The translations under genes were made by a program, and so were the position numbers. 38,866 nt of DNA. Origin: an uncultured Pelagibacteraceae bacterium (GTDB lineage: Bacteria > Pseudomonadota > Alphaproteobacteria > Pelagibacterales > Pelagibacteraceae). Under the pieces are notes generated by a model, which worked only from the letters and a program-made list of their open reading frames with translations, made no database searches and was not told the origin of the DNA. The DNA is taken from assembly GCA_902590755.1 (NCBI GenBank), contig CACIYA010000004.1, forward strand, positions 1 through 38,866, in the 5' to 3' direction. Of this stretch, positions 20,942 through 30,006 are shown piece after piece (within the stretch, counting starts at the first letter, position 1; each line of letters starts with the position of its first letter).

Positions 20942-22000
20942 ATGGCCTTTTTAAAATTTGAAGATATAGATAAATCCTTTGGAGAAAACAATGTAATTAG
21001 TAAATTTAACCTAGAGGTTGAAAAAGGGAAATTTATAGTTCTGCTAGGTCCATCTGGTTGTGGAAAATCTACACTGCTAAGAATGATAGCTGGAATTGAA
21101 GAAATAGATCATGGCAAAATACTTTTAGAAAATAATCTTTTAAATGATTTGTTGCCCTCGAAAAGACAAATTGCGATGGTTTTCCAATCTTACGCTTTGT
21201 ATCCCCATATGAATGTTTTTCAGAATATCTCGTTCGGTCTTAAATCTGAAAAAATATCAAAAAATGATATTAAAATTAAAGTGAACGAAGCTGCAAAAAT
21301 CTTAAAAATTGAGGAACTTTTAGATAGAAGACCAAAGGAACTATCAGGAGGTCAAAGACAGCGAGTGGCAATTGGTAGAGCTATAACTAGGAACCCTAAA
21401 TTATTTTTATTCGATGAACCTCTTTCAAATCTAGATGCTGCCCTTAGGTCAGAGATGAGAGTAGAAATTTCAAAATTACATAAAAAACTAAAAAGTAACA
21501 TTATTTACGTAACTCATGATCAAGTTGAAGCAATGACTTTAGCTGATAAAATTGTGATTATGAATAATGGTAAGATTGAACAATTTGGAAGCCCTGAGGA
21601 TATTTACAATAATCCAAACAATGTTTTTGTCGCAGAATTTATTGGTAATCCTAAAATGAATATTTTTAAAGTTAAAACTGAAGATATTATAAACAAAAAT
21701 ACATTTAAATTATTTAATAAAGAAATTAAATTTGAAAATCTAAATTTTGAATATGGTCTTTATGTGGGTATTAGACCAGAAGATATCTCGCTAGAAAAAG
21801 AAAGCGAATATAAAGCAGAAATCAGCATCGATTTAGTTGAAAATTTAGGACCAGAAAAAATTATATATTCTCACTTAAATAACACAGAAATCAGAATAAA
21901 AAGCGCTAAAAATATAAAAGACAAAAATATTACAATTTACTTCCAAAAAAATAAGATATATTTATTCGATAATAACAAAAATAGATTAAAATCATCCTGA
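20942..22000 (+). CDS. Sugar-type ABC transporter ATPase (MalK/UgpC-like)
   Basis: GPSGCGKSTLLRMIAGIEE, LSGGQRQRVAIGRAI, LFDEPLSNLDAALR; divergent from the binding protein. Confidence 0.93.
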   Translation: MAFLKFEDIDKSFGENNVISKFNLEVEKGKFIVLLGPSGCGKSTLLRMIAGIEEIDHGKILLENNLLNDLLPSKRQIAMVFQSYALYPHMNVFQNISFGLKSEKISKNDIKIKVNEAAKILKIEELLDRRPKELSGGQRQRVAIGRAITRNPKLFLFDEPLSNLDAALRSEMRVEISKLHKKLKSNIIYVTHDQVEAMTLADKIVIMNNGKIEQFGSPEDIYNNPNNVFVAEFIGNPKMNIFKVKTEDIINKNTFKLFNKEIKFENLNFEYGLYVGIRPEDISLEKESEYKAEISIDLVENLGPEKIIYSHLNNTEIRIKSAKNIKDKNITIYFQKNKIYLFDNNKNRLKSS

Positions 22001-22023
22001 GTTTCAAGATTTTATCTAAAAAA

Positions 22024-22097
22024 GGCCACGTGGCGGAATGGTTACGCAGAGGATTGCAAATCCTTTTATCCCAGTTCGATTCTGGGCGTGGCCTCCA
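22024..22097 (+). tRNA. tRNA-Cys(GCA)
   Basis: Acceptor GGCCACG/CGTGGCC, anticodon loop TTGCAAA, T-arm CCCAGTTCGATTCTGGG, encoded CCA. Confidence 0.93.
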
Positions 22098-22146
22098 AAA
22101 GAATTCAGTTGTTTTATATTATTAAAAAAAGTATGTTCGCTTTTAT

Positions 22147-22222
22147 TCCTCGGTAGCTCAGTTGGTAGAGCAGTTGACTGTTAATCAATTGGTCGCAGGT
22201 TCGAGTCCTGCCCGAGGAGCCA
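22147..22222 (+). tRNA. tRNA-Asn(GTT)
   Basis: Acceptor TCCTCGG/CCGAGGA, anticodon loop CTGTTAA, T-arm GCAGGTTCGAGTCCTGC, encoded CCA. Confidence 0.95.
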
Positions 22223-22223
22223 A

Positions 22224-22589
22224 TTAACCAACTTTTTCAAATTTTGAAGTGTTACTTAAAATTTGCAAAATCTTATCTTTTTGAGCCCTAGATAATGAAG
22301 AAAATGTTCTGCTTAAAAAAGAATAATTTAAATCTTCGTTAGATTCTTCGCTTGAATTAACATCTTTAAATTCTTTAAAATCTTCAAAAAAATAAATAAT
22401 CGGAACCTTCAAAAACTGAGATAACTGCATTAATCTATTTGAACTTACTCCGTTTGTACCTTTCTCGTATTTTTGAATTTGTTGAAATGTTACATTTATT
22501 GCTTGTGCAACTTTAGTTTGTGTTAATCCTAGAGATAATCTTCGCATTCTTAATTTTTTTCCTAAATGAATATTAAAATTATCTTCCAT
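22224..22589 (-). CDS. XRE/Cro-CI family transcriptional regulator
   Basis: LGKKLRMRRLSLGLTQTKVAQAINVTFQQIQKYEKGTNGVSSNRLMQLSQFL helix-turn-helix. Confidence 0.92.
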   Translation of the reverse strand: MEDNFNIHLGKKLRMRRLSLGLTQTKVAQAINVTFQQIQKYEKGTNGVSSNRLMQLSQFLKVPIIYFFEDFKEFKDVNSSEESNEDLNYSFLSRTFSSLSRAQKDKILQILSNTSKFEKVG

Positions 22590-22732
22590 AGATCTCCCTA
22601 AATTTTCAATTATAAAACCTCAAAATGAACTTTTTGGCAATAGCAATAATTTTTTTTTTTGGGGGGCTAAAATGTAGAAAAATCCCATATTTAGTGTTGA
22701 CTATATCAAAAAAATAAAGTTTGAAATTATAA

Positions 22733-23416
22733 CTATTTTACTTTTTTTAACCTGTATTCCCAGTATCCGGTTTTATCAAAAGCAGCTTTAACCCAAAGAA
22801 AAGTGTTTTCCTCGTACCAAATATCAGTATTTAACTTTTTATCTTTAGATAGACTTGGGTCTGATGAACTAAAATTGAACCTTAGTGTCTTAAAAACCTT
22901 ATCACCTATTTTAATATCCTCTTTTCCCTTAAATTCAACTTTTTGCTCAATAATTCTACCTGAAACCGCACTAATTTGTGCTTTTTTTTGAACTATCTCG
23001 TGATTCCACCAGGTTCCTATAATCAAATCTTTATTTACCTTGCCATTAAAAGAAGAGCCGTCGATAATTAGGTTTTTATCTTTAGGGTCGATTGTAATAT
23101 TGACAAATTTTTCTTTCTTATTTTGATTAGTTTTAGAGTTAAAACCAACAAAAATTCCATTTTCATACTTTTCAACTCCTTTTGCGTAATATTTATAAAG
23201 ATCTACCCCTAGTTTTGTAATTTTAAAACTTACCTCATTATCTATTATTAAATTTTTTCCATCTCTTTTAAAATTATATTTGTGATAACCTATAGGTTTA
23301 TTATTTCTAAATAATTCATACTCTAGATAATTATACTTAGAATAATGCTCGACATGAGCATTAATATTTAAAGATAGGAAGAATATTATAGCGATTGAAA
23401 ATAAATATTTTTTCAT
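22733..23416 (-). CDS. Secreted protein of unknown function, DUF6134-like
   Basis: Signal peptide MKKYLFSIAIIFFLSLNINA; EYELFRNNKPIGYHKYNFKRDG...YWEYRLKKV pattern. Confidence 0.7.
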   Translation of the reverse strand: MKKYLFSIAIIFFLSLNINAHVEHYSKYNYLEYELFRNNKPIGYHKYNFKRDGKNLIIDNEVSFKITKLGVDLYKYYAKGVEKYENGIFVGFNSKTNQNKKEKFVNITIDPKDKNLIIDGSSFNGKVNKDLIIGTWWNHEIVQKKAQISAVSGRIIEQKVEFKGKEDIKIGDKVFKTLRFNFSSSDPSLSKDKKLNTDIWYEENTFLWVKAAFDKTGYWEYRLKKVK

Positions 23417-23428
23417 ATATTTAATGTT

Positions 23429-24424
23429 ATGGAAAATAGTTCAATTATATCTCAAATTGGAAATACACCATTAGTTAGATTAAAACAAGCCTCAGAATTG
23501 ACTAGATGTAATATTTATGGAAAGGCAGAGTATTTTAATCCCGGAGAGTCAGTTAAAGATAGAGCAGCATTATTTATTGTTGAAGATGCAATTAAAAGAA
23601 AACTTATATCAAAAGGTGGAACAATTGTAGAGGGTACAGCTGGAAATACTGGTATAGGGTTAGCGGTTGTTTGTAAAGAGCTTGGACTTAAGCTTAAAAT
23701 AGTTATACCAAACACTCAATCAATAGAAAAGAAAGAAACTCTTAAAAAACTTGGAGCAGAATTAATCGAGGTTGAAGCAGTACCATATTCAAATCCAAAA
23801 AATTATATAAAACAATCAAAACAAATAGCTGAAGATTTAAGCAAAAAAAGTAGGAATGGAGTTTATTGGGCAAATCAATTTGATAATACAATTAATACTG
23901 AAGCTCATATCAAAACTACTGCAGAGGAAATCTGGAGCCAAACTTCAGGCACTGTTGATGGATTTACTTGTGCAGTTGGAACAGGAGGAACTTTAGCTGG
24001 TGTATCTTTAGGATTAAAAAATAAAAATAAAGATATAAAGATTGCTTTGTCAGATCCGATGGGCTCTTCACTATTCTCTCATATTAAGAGTAATAAATTA
24101 GAAAGCTCAGGTAATTCAATTACAGAAGGGATTGGTACTGCAAGAATTACTAAAAATTTTGAAAAAGCATTAGTTGATGATGCTTTTCAAGTAGATGATA
24201 CAGAAGCTTTAAATATAGTATATGATTTGATTGAAAATCAAAAAATTGTGCTAGGTGGATCCTCTGGTATTAATATTGCTGGTGCAATTAAACTAGCAAA
24301 AAAAATGGGACCTGGAAATACTATAGTTACTATACTTTGTGATCATGGGAAAAGATACGCAAGTAAAATTTTTAATAAAGATTTCTTGAAAAGTAAAAAT
24401 TTACCAATACCAAAATGGTTATAA
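23429..24424 (+). CDS. cysK: Cysteine synthase A-like PLP enzyme
   Basis: [52 protein letters not shown]. Confidence 0.88.
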   Translation: MENSSIISQIGNTPLVRLKQASELTRCNIYGKAEYFNPGESVKDRAALFIVEDAIKRKLISKGGTIVEGTAGNTGIGLAVVCKELGLKLKIVIPNTQSIEKKETLKKLGAELIEVEAVPYSNPKNYIKQSKQIAEDLSKKSRNGVYWANQFDNTINTEAHIKTTAEEIWSQTSGTVDGFTCAVGTGGTLAGVSLGLKNKNKDIKIALSDPMGSSLFSHIKSNKLESSGNSITEGIGTARITKNFEKALVDDAFQVDDTEALNIVYDLIENQKIVLGGSSGINIAGAIKLAKKMGPGNTIVTILCDHGKRYASKIFNKDFLKSKNLPIPKWL

Positions 24425-25150
24425 TATTTGACTTAAAAATAGTTTAGTTCGATCTGATTTTGGATTTTCAAAAAACTCCTTTGTTTTTGCTCTTTCAACT
24501 ATTTTCCCTTCATCCATAAAAATCATATAGTCTGCAACTTCTTTAGCAAAACCCATTTCGTGAGTTACTACTATCATAGTCATTCCACCTTTTGCTAAAT
24601 CAACCATAACATCTAAAACTTCTTTAATCATTTCAGGATCTAGTGCAGAAGTAGGTTCATCAAATAACATGATTTTTGGTTCCATACAAAGTGCTCTTGC
24701 TATCGCTGCTCTTTGTTGTTGGCCGCCTGAAAGTTGACCAGGAAATTTTAAAGCTTGATCGTCTATTTGAACTCTAGTTAAATTTTTCATTGCAACTTCT
24801 TCTGCTTCTTTTTTAGGTAATTTTTTTACCCAAATTGGCGCTAAGGTGCAGTTGTCTAAAATTGAAAGGTGAGGAAATAAATTAAATTGCTGAAAAACCA
24901 TTCCAACTTCAGCTCTTATCTTTTCAATATTTTTAGTGTTCTCAGCTAGCTCCGTACCATCAACAATAATATTTCCTTCTTGATGTTCCTCAAGTCTATT
25001 TATGCATCTAATTAAAGTTGATTTTCCTGATCCTGATGGGCCACATATAACTATTTTTTCTTGAGGAGCAACTTCTAGGTCAATATCTTTTAACACTTGA
25101 AATTTATCAAACCATTTGTTTACTTTTTTTAACTCTATTATTTTTCCCAT
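24419..25150 (-). CDS. aapP: General L-amino acid ABC transporter ATPase
   Basis: [38 protein letters not shown]; adjacent to aapM-like permease. Confidence 0.92.
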   Translation of the reverse strand: MGKIIELKKVNKWFDKFQVLKDIDLEVAPQEKIVICGPSGSGKSTLIRCINRLEEHQEGNIIVDGTELAENTKNIEKIRAEVGMVFQQFNLFPHLSILDNCTLAPIWVKKLPKKEAEEVAMKNLTRVQIDDQALKFPGQLSGGQQQRAAIARALCMEPKIMLFDEPTSALDPEMIKEVLDVMVDLAKGGMTMIVVTHEMGFAKEVADYMIFMDEGKIVERAKTKEFFENPKSDRTKLFLSQIL

Positions 25151-25152
25151 AA

Positions 25153-26406
25153 TTATCTTTCGGTGCTTAATTTTTTCTCTAAATTTTGACTGTATCTACT
25201 CATTGCATAACATATTATCCAGAAAACTAAACCTGCAAAAACATATCCTTCCATGGCCATTCCAAGCCATTTTGGATTAGTTTTTGCCAAACCTATCATA
25301 CCAGCTAATTCCATCAAACCTACCACAAAAATTAATGGAGTATCTTTAACAAGTGCTAGTAATGTATTAGCGATACCAGGAATTACTAATTTCAATGCTT
25401 GAGGTAATATAATTAGTAAGTTCATTTTCCAATAGCCCATACCCAAAGATCTTGCAGCTTCATACTGTCCTTTTGGTAAAGCTTGAAGGCCTCCTCTAAC
25501 CACTTCGGCCATATAAGCTGCCTCAAATAATGTGATTGCAATTAAAACCCTTATTAATTTATCGATAAAAGTTCCGTCTGGTAAAAACATTGGGAACATA
25601 ACAGCAGACATAAACAAAACTGTAATAAGGGGAACGCCTCTCCAAAGCTCAATAAAACCAATGGATACATATCTGATCGCTGGTAAAGAAGATCTTCTAC
25701 CAAGTGCAAGAAACACGCCAATAGGGAAACAAAATAATATAGCAAAAGCTGATATGATAAATGTTAAAGACAACCCCCCCCACGCAGCTGTTTCCACATA
25801 TTTTAAACCGAAACTTCCACCGGAAATTAGCTCTATACCTAGGAAAGGGTAAACAAAAACTAAGAATAAAATAAAATATTTTTTAAGTTTCGCTGACACA
25901 AAAAATGAGACACCAACAATTATAAATAAAATTAAAAATGCCGTGTTTATTCTCCATTGCTCAGCATCTGGATAAAGGCCATACATGAACCTATTAAACC
26001 AAACTTTAATAAAAACCCAACAAGCGCCATCACCTGTACAATCGTCTTTGGAATTTCCTAAAAAATTGGCGTCTAAAATAAACCAATTTAACAAAGGTGG
26101 GATAGATTTAATGATTATGAAAACTGTTAAAAGAGTTAAAAGAGCGTTGAAATTATTTGAGTTTATATTTCTATTTAAAATATCCAAAAACCTTATTCCG
26201 CTAAATTCAATTCTTATGAGATAGAGACCAATAAAGCCAAATATTAAAGGTGAAAAATAACTAATTTGACTTGGGAAAAAACCTAATAAATTATAATTAA
26301 AAAAGGCATTTACAAAGACATCAACAAAACTTAGAGAAAAAAGTGTAATTCCTACAGGAAGATAAGATTTAAGGTTTTCTTTAGAAGGTCTAGATATTAA
26401 ATTCAT
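25153..26406 (-). CDS. aapM: General L-amino acid ABC transporter permease AapM
   Basis: [80 protein letters not shown]. Confidence 0.92.
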   Translation of the reverse strand: MNLISRPSKENLKSYLPVGITLFSLSFVDVFVNAFFNYNLLGFFPSQISYFSPLIFGFIGLYLIRIEFSGIRFLDILNRNINSNNFNALLTLLTVFIIIKSIPPLLNWFILDANFLGNSKDDCTGDGACWVFIKVWFNRFMYGLYPDAEQWRINTAFLILFIIVGVSFFVSAKLKKYFILFLVFVYPFLGIELISGGSFGLKYVETAAWGGLSLTFIISAFAILFCFPIGVFLALGRRSSLPAIRYVSIGFIELWRGVPLITVLFMSAVMFPMFLPDGTFIDKLIRVLIAITLFEAAYMAEVVRGGLQALPKGQYEAARSLGMGYWKMNLLIILPQALKLVIPGIANTLLALVKDTPLIFVVGLMELAGMIGLAKTNPKWLGMAMEGYVFAGLVFWIICYAMSRYSQNLEKKLSTER

Positions 26407-27581
26407 TATTTTTCCTTAATAGCCATTTTTTTATTGTACCAATTCATGAATATTGAAATTGAAATACTTAAAGTTAAATATGTAAGCATAGTTATAGAAA
26501 TAATTTCAATTGCTCTACCTGTTTGCATTAGAGCTGTGCCTGCAAAAACTAAAACTATATCGGGGTAAGCGATAGCTGCAGCCAATGATGAATTTTTAGT
26601 TAAATTAAGATATTGGTTTGTTGTAGGTGGTATAATAATTCTCAAAGCCTGGGGCATTACAACCAATTTCAAAATCTGATTTTTTGTTAGTCCTATACTT
26701 GCTGCAGCTTCTTTTTGACCTTTGCTTACTCCAAGAATTCCAGCTCTAACATTTTCTGCAATAAATGTAGCAGTGTACATTGATAAGGCTAAAGCTAAAG
26801 CAATTAATTCAGGAATAATACTTACTCCACCTTCATAGGTGTAAACTGTTGGTGATAGTTGTTTTAAAACTGGATATTCAAAAGTAAGGGAAACCCCGAG
26901 AAAAAGAAAGGTTATTAAAGGTAGTAATATTAATGTTGATAAAGATATTGTTGCAGTTGGCAATTGTTTTCCAAACTGCTCCCTTTGTTTTGTAGCATAA
27001 GAATTTATAAAATAAATTGCAACAAATGCTGCTATTACCGATAAAAGAAAAATATTAAAATTTGTCCATATAAACTTTGGAACATACCAGCCTTTAATCG
27101 TTAAAAATGAAATATCATTAAAATTAATACCGTTCTCAGGTAGGGGTAGTGCCCGCAATGCTGCAAAATACCAGAAAAATATTTGTAATATTAAGGGAAT
27201 ATTCCTAAAAATTTCTACATACCATTCAGCCACTTTTGCAATTAAATAATTATCCGATAATCTAGATACACCAACAATTACACCAGCTATTGTTGCAAAA
27301 AATATTCCAATTGCTGAAACAAGAATTGTATTTAATAAACCTACTAAAAATGCTCTTCCATAAGAGTGTGAACCGTCATACTCAATCATAGAAAAAGTAA
27401 TATCAAATGATGCTTCTTGATTTAAAAAACCAAATCCAAAAGATATTCCTCTGTTGCCCATGTTTATTTGGGCATTAGTTGCAAAATAAATGATTACAGA
27501 TAGTAATGCTAAAACAGTTATTGCCTGAGGAATTAAATCTCTTGCTTTTTTATTTTCAATACTAAATTTTTTAAAAATCAT
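26406..27581 (-). CDS. aapQ: General L-amino acid ABC transporter permease AapQ
   Basis: LLNTILVSAIGIFFATIAGVIVGVSRLS, EIFRNIPLILQIFFWY, EAAASIGLTKNQILKLVVMPQALRIIIPP. Confidence 0.92.
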   Translation of the reverse strand: MIFKKFSIENKKARDLIPQAITVLALLSVIIYFATNAQINMGNRGISFGFGFLNQEASFDITFSMIEYDGSHSYGRAFLVGLLNTILVSAIGIFFATIAGVIVGVSRLSDNYLIAKVAEWYVEIFRNIPLILQIFFWYFAALRALPLPENGINFNDISFLTIKGWYVPKFIWTNFNIFLLSVIAAFVAIYFINSYATKQREQFGKQLPTATISLSTLILLPLITFLFLGVSLTFEYPVLKQLSPTVYTYEGGVSIIPELIALALALSMYTATFIAENVRAGILGVSKGQKEAAASIGLTKNQILKLVVMPQALRIIIPPTTNQYLNLTKNSSLAAAIAYPDIVLVFAGTALMQTGRAIEIISITMLTYLTLSISISIFMNWYNKKMAIKEK

Positions 27582-27593
27582 TATTTTGAGAGT

Positions 27594-27626
27594 AAAAAAA
27601 AGGGCCAGATAAATCCAGCCCTTTTT
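27594..27626 (-). terminator. Intrinsic terminator-like hairpin between aapJ and aapQ
   Basis: Minus strand AAAAAGGGCTGGATTTATCTGGCCCTTTTTTTT: GC-rich stem with G-U pairs followed by T8. Confidence 0.8.
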
Positions 27627-27640
27627 AATTTTATCAGCAA

Positions 27641-28687
27641 TTATCTTGCCGGTGGTACGTAAAGAATTCCACCTTTAGTCCATAATTGATTTGGACCTCT
27701 GTTAGGTAAAATACCAGTATCAGCTATATGTTTTTTATAGCTTTCACCATAGTTACCAACTTGCTCGATAATTCTTAAGCTCCAGTCATTATCTAAACCG
27801 AAAGCAGCACCTAATTCACCCTCAGATCCAACTAATCTCTTGATTGCTGGGTTCTCTGAGTCTTTTAGGCTAGAAGCGTTAGATGAATTTACACCATACT
27901 CTTCTGCTTCGATCATAGTATTTAGAGACCATCTTACGATATCTTCCCACACTGAGTCCCCTTGTCTTACAACTGGTCCTAGTGGCTCTTTAGAAATCGT
28001 TTCAGGTAATACTTTATGATCATCTGGATTTGACATTTTTGTTCTTTGTGCTGCTAAACCAGATTTATCAGTTGTATAAGTATCACATCTTCCTGCATCA
28101 TAAGCTTGAACAACCTCGTCCGCTTTTTCAAACGCAATCGGTTCATACTTGATGTTTTTTGAATTGAAGAAGTCTCTCATGTTAAGCTCGGTAGTTGTAC
28201 CTGTGTTTGTACAAGCAGAAATACCATCTTTGAAATCATTTACTGAATTGATTCCAGAATTTTTTCTTACCATGAAACCTTGGCCATCGTAAAAGTTTAC
28301 TCCAACAAAAGTTAAACCAATGTCAGCGTCCCTTGATAATGTCCAAGTTGTATTACGTGCAAGAACGTCGATTTCACCAGAAGTTAAAGCTGTGAATCTT
28401 TCCTTTGCACTTAAAGGTGTATATTTAACTTTGTCTGCGTCGCCTAAAACAGCCGCTGCAACAGCTCTACATACATCCACGTCAATACCAGACCAGTTTC
28501 CTGATGCATCAGCATTAGAAAAACCAGGTAGACCTTGTGAAACTCCACATTTCACAAAACCAGCTTTCTTAGTATTGTCTAAAGTTTTAGATTTTTTAGA
28601 ACCTGCTCCTCCTCCTCCTTGGCCGCAAGCAACCAAAAGTAAAGATGCAAATCCAACTAAAATCCAAGTTTTGATAGATTTCATCAT
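27641..28687 (-). CDS. aapJ: General L-amino acid ABC transporter substrate-binding protein AapJ, predicted lipoprotein
   Basis: CGVSQGLPGFSNADASGNWSGIDVDVCRAVAAAVLGD; LLLVACG lipobox at N-terminus. Confidence 0.93.
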   Translation of the reverse strand: MMKSIKTWILVGFASLLLVACGQGGGGAGSKKSKTLDNTKKAGFVKCGVSQGLPGFSNADASGNWSGIDVDVCRAVAAAVLGDADKVKYTPLSAKERFTALTSGEIDVLARNTTWTLSRDADIGLTFVGVNFYDGQGFMVRKNSGINSVNDFKDGISACTNTGTTTELNMRDFFNSKNIKYEPIAFEKADEVVQAYDAGRCDTYTTDKSGLAAQRTKMSNPDDHKVLPETISKEPLGPVVRQGDSVWEDIVRWSLNTMIEAEEYGVNSSNASSLKDSENPAIKRLVGSEGELGAAFGLDNDWSLRIIEQVGNYGESYKKHIADTGILPNRGPNQLWTKGGILYVPPAR

Positions 28688-28703
28688 TTAAGATTTCCTT
28701 TTT

Positions 28704-28739
28704 TATTGTTAACAATATTTTTGAATTAAGAATTCAAAA
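28704..28739 (-). promoter_or_regulatory. Two abutting palindromes in the aapJ 5' leader
   Basis: TATTGTTAACAATA (28704-28717, perfect 14-bp palindrome) followed by TTTTGAATT-AAG-AATTCAAAA (28719-28739, 9-bp arms). Confidence 0.6.
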
Positions 28740-28744
28740 CAGGC

Positions 28745-28774
28745 TTAATATAATTTATTTTGTAGTGACTTCAA
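28745..28774 (-). promoter_or_regulatory. Putative sigma70-type promoter for aapJ
   Basis: Minus strand TTGAAG-N18-TATTAA upstream of aapJ. Confidence 0.4.
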
Positions 28775-28844
28775 TTTTATGAGGGTCAACATCTAGGCTA
28801 ATTTTTGCTAATTTTAACTAAATAGATTTAAATACAACCAGAAA

Positions 28845-29888
28845 TCAAGAATTTTTTGATAATGTCATTTCATAAAGTCTACTTAATGTTCTTTTGAATG
28901 TTTCCAAATGCTTTTTGGAAGAGCTTATTTTTTTTAGTTCAGAAGCAATTGATAAAGTTAAACTTATTTTTTTGTCATATAAAATATCTATTAAAGTGAT
29001 AAATCTTAATTGTTGGTTAGAATTATATTCATTAAAATTTGGAATTTCCTCAATAAAAATATGATTACAAATATTAGCTAGATTCAAATAGTCTTCAGCT
29101 CCTAAATTTTTCTCACATAATTCTTTAAAATTAAATCTGGCCACACCTTCATAATAATTATCAATTTTAAATTTTCTCCCCTTTGTATTAATGATTTTTT
29201 TTTCTTTTTTAAGATTTCTCGTTAAAACTCTAAAATTTTGATTGATATTAAACAAGTTTTTTTCATTTATAGGATAAAAAATTTTTTGATTTTTATCCTT
29301 TTTCTGAATTCTATAATCATCATCTAAAAGTAATTCTTTTTGTATTGAGTTTTTTTCAATTATATCAATAAATGGTAGGAATTGTTCTCGTTGTAATCCA
29401 TCCCTATAAAGTTCACTCACTTTGGTATTAGTTGAAATGATAACTTTAATCTCTTCTAAAAAAATTGTCTCAAATAATTTACCTAATATCATCGCATCTA
29501 CGATATTAGTAACTTGAAATTCGTCTAAATAGATTAACTCATATTTGTTTTTTAGCTCCTTTACGAATTGAAGAATTGATTTCTCATCTTTTTTTTCATG
29601 TCTAAAGTCATGAAATTTTATCATAAATTCATTAAAATGACTTTTCATTTTATTTACTTTTACCATATCAAAGGCAAAATTAAGTATCATGGTTTTACCA
29701 ACACCAACGTTACCATGTAGATAAAAGCAAGATTTAAAGTTTTGATTTTTGAAAAAAAATAAGGATTTTGTTTTACTATTAAGGAATTTTTCTAATAAAT
29801 TGACTACTTCAATTTGTTTTTCATTTCTCTCATATTTTTTTGATTTACAAAATTCTTTAAAATTCTTTTTAAAATTGATTTTAATCAT
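28845..29888 (-). CDS. zapE: ZapE/AFG1-like cell division ATPase
   Basis: YLHGNVGVGKTMILNFAFD, FHDFRHE, LIYLDEFQVTNIVDAMILGKLFE, STNTKVSELYRDGLQREQFLPFI. Confidence 0.93.
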   Translation of the reverse strand: MIKINFKKNFKEFCKSKKYERNEKQIEVVNLLEKFLNSKTKSLFFFKNQNFKSCFYLHGNVGVGKTMILNFAFDMVKVNKMKSHFNEFMIKFHDFRHEKKDEKSILQFVKELKNKYELIYLDEFQVTNIVDAMILGKLFETIFLEEIKVIISTNTKVSELYRDGLQREQFLPFIDIIEKNSIQKELLLDDDYRIQKKDKNQKIFYPINEKNLFNINQNFRVLTRNLKKEKKIINTKGRKFKIDNYYEGVARFNFKELCEKNLGAEDYLNLANICNHIFIEEIPNFNEYNSNQQLRFITLIDILYDKKISLTLSIASELKKISSSKKHLETFKRTLSRLYEMTLSKNS

Positions 29889-29910
29889 TTCGAATTTTCA
29901 CTTAAAGAAT

Positions 29911-29987
29911 TGGCGCGCCCTGAAGGATTCGAACCTACGACCCTCGGTTTAGAAAACCGATGCTCTATCCAGCTGAGCTAAGGGCGC
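29911..29987 (-). tRNA. tRNA-Arg(TCT)
   Basis: Minus strand GCGCCCTTAGCTCAGCTGGATAGAGC ATCGGTTTTCTAAACCGA GGGTCGTAGGTTCGAATCCTTCAGGGCGCGCCA. Confidence 0.95.
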
Positions 29988-30006
29988 CAAATATTATTAT
30001 ATTTAC

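Noticed and set aside
22590-22732. Possible riboswitch or small RNA in the spacer between the XRE regulator and DUF6134-like gene
   Set aside because: No convincing conserved fold or named motif visible; only the homopolymer block was retained as a finding.
25532-26224. ORFs in other frames within aapM
   Set aside because: Out-of-frame readings of the G/C-richer permease gene; no independent support.
28320-28691. 123-aa plus-strand ORF antisense to aapJ
   Set aside because: aapJ is clear; the antisense ORF contains no signature beyond mirrored composition.
29749-29952. 67-aa ORF ending LKDSNLRPSV
   Set aside because: Runs into the antisense of tRNA-Arg; this tail is a familiar spurious translation of tRNA reverse strands.
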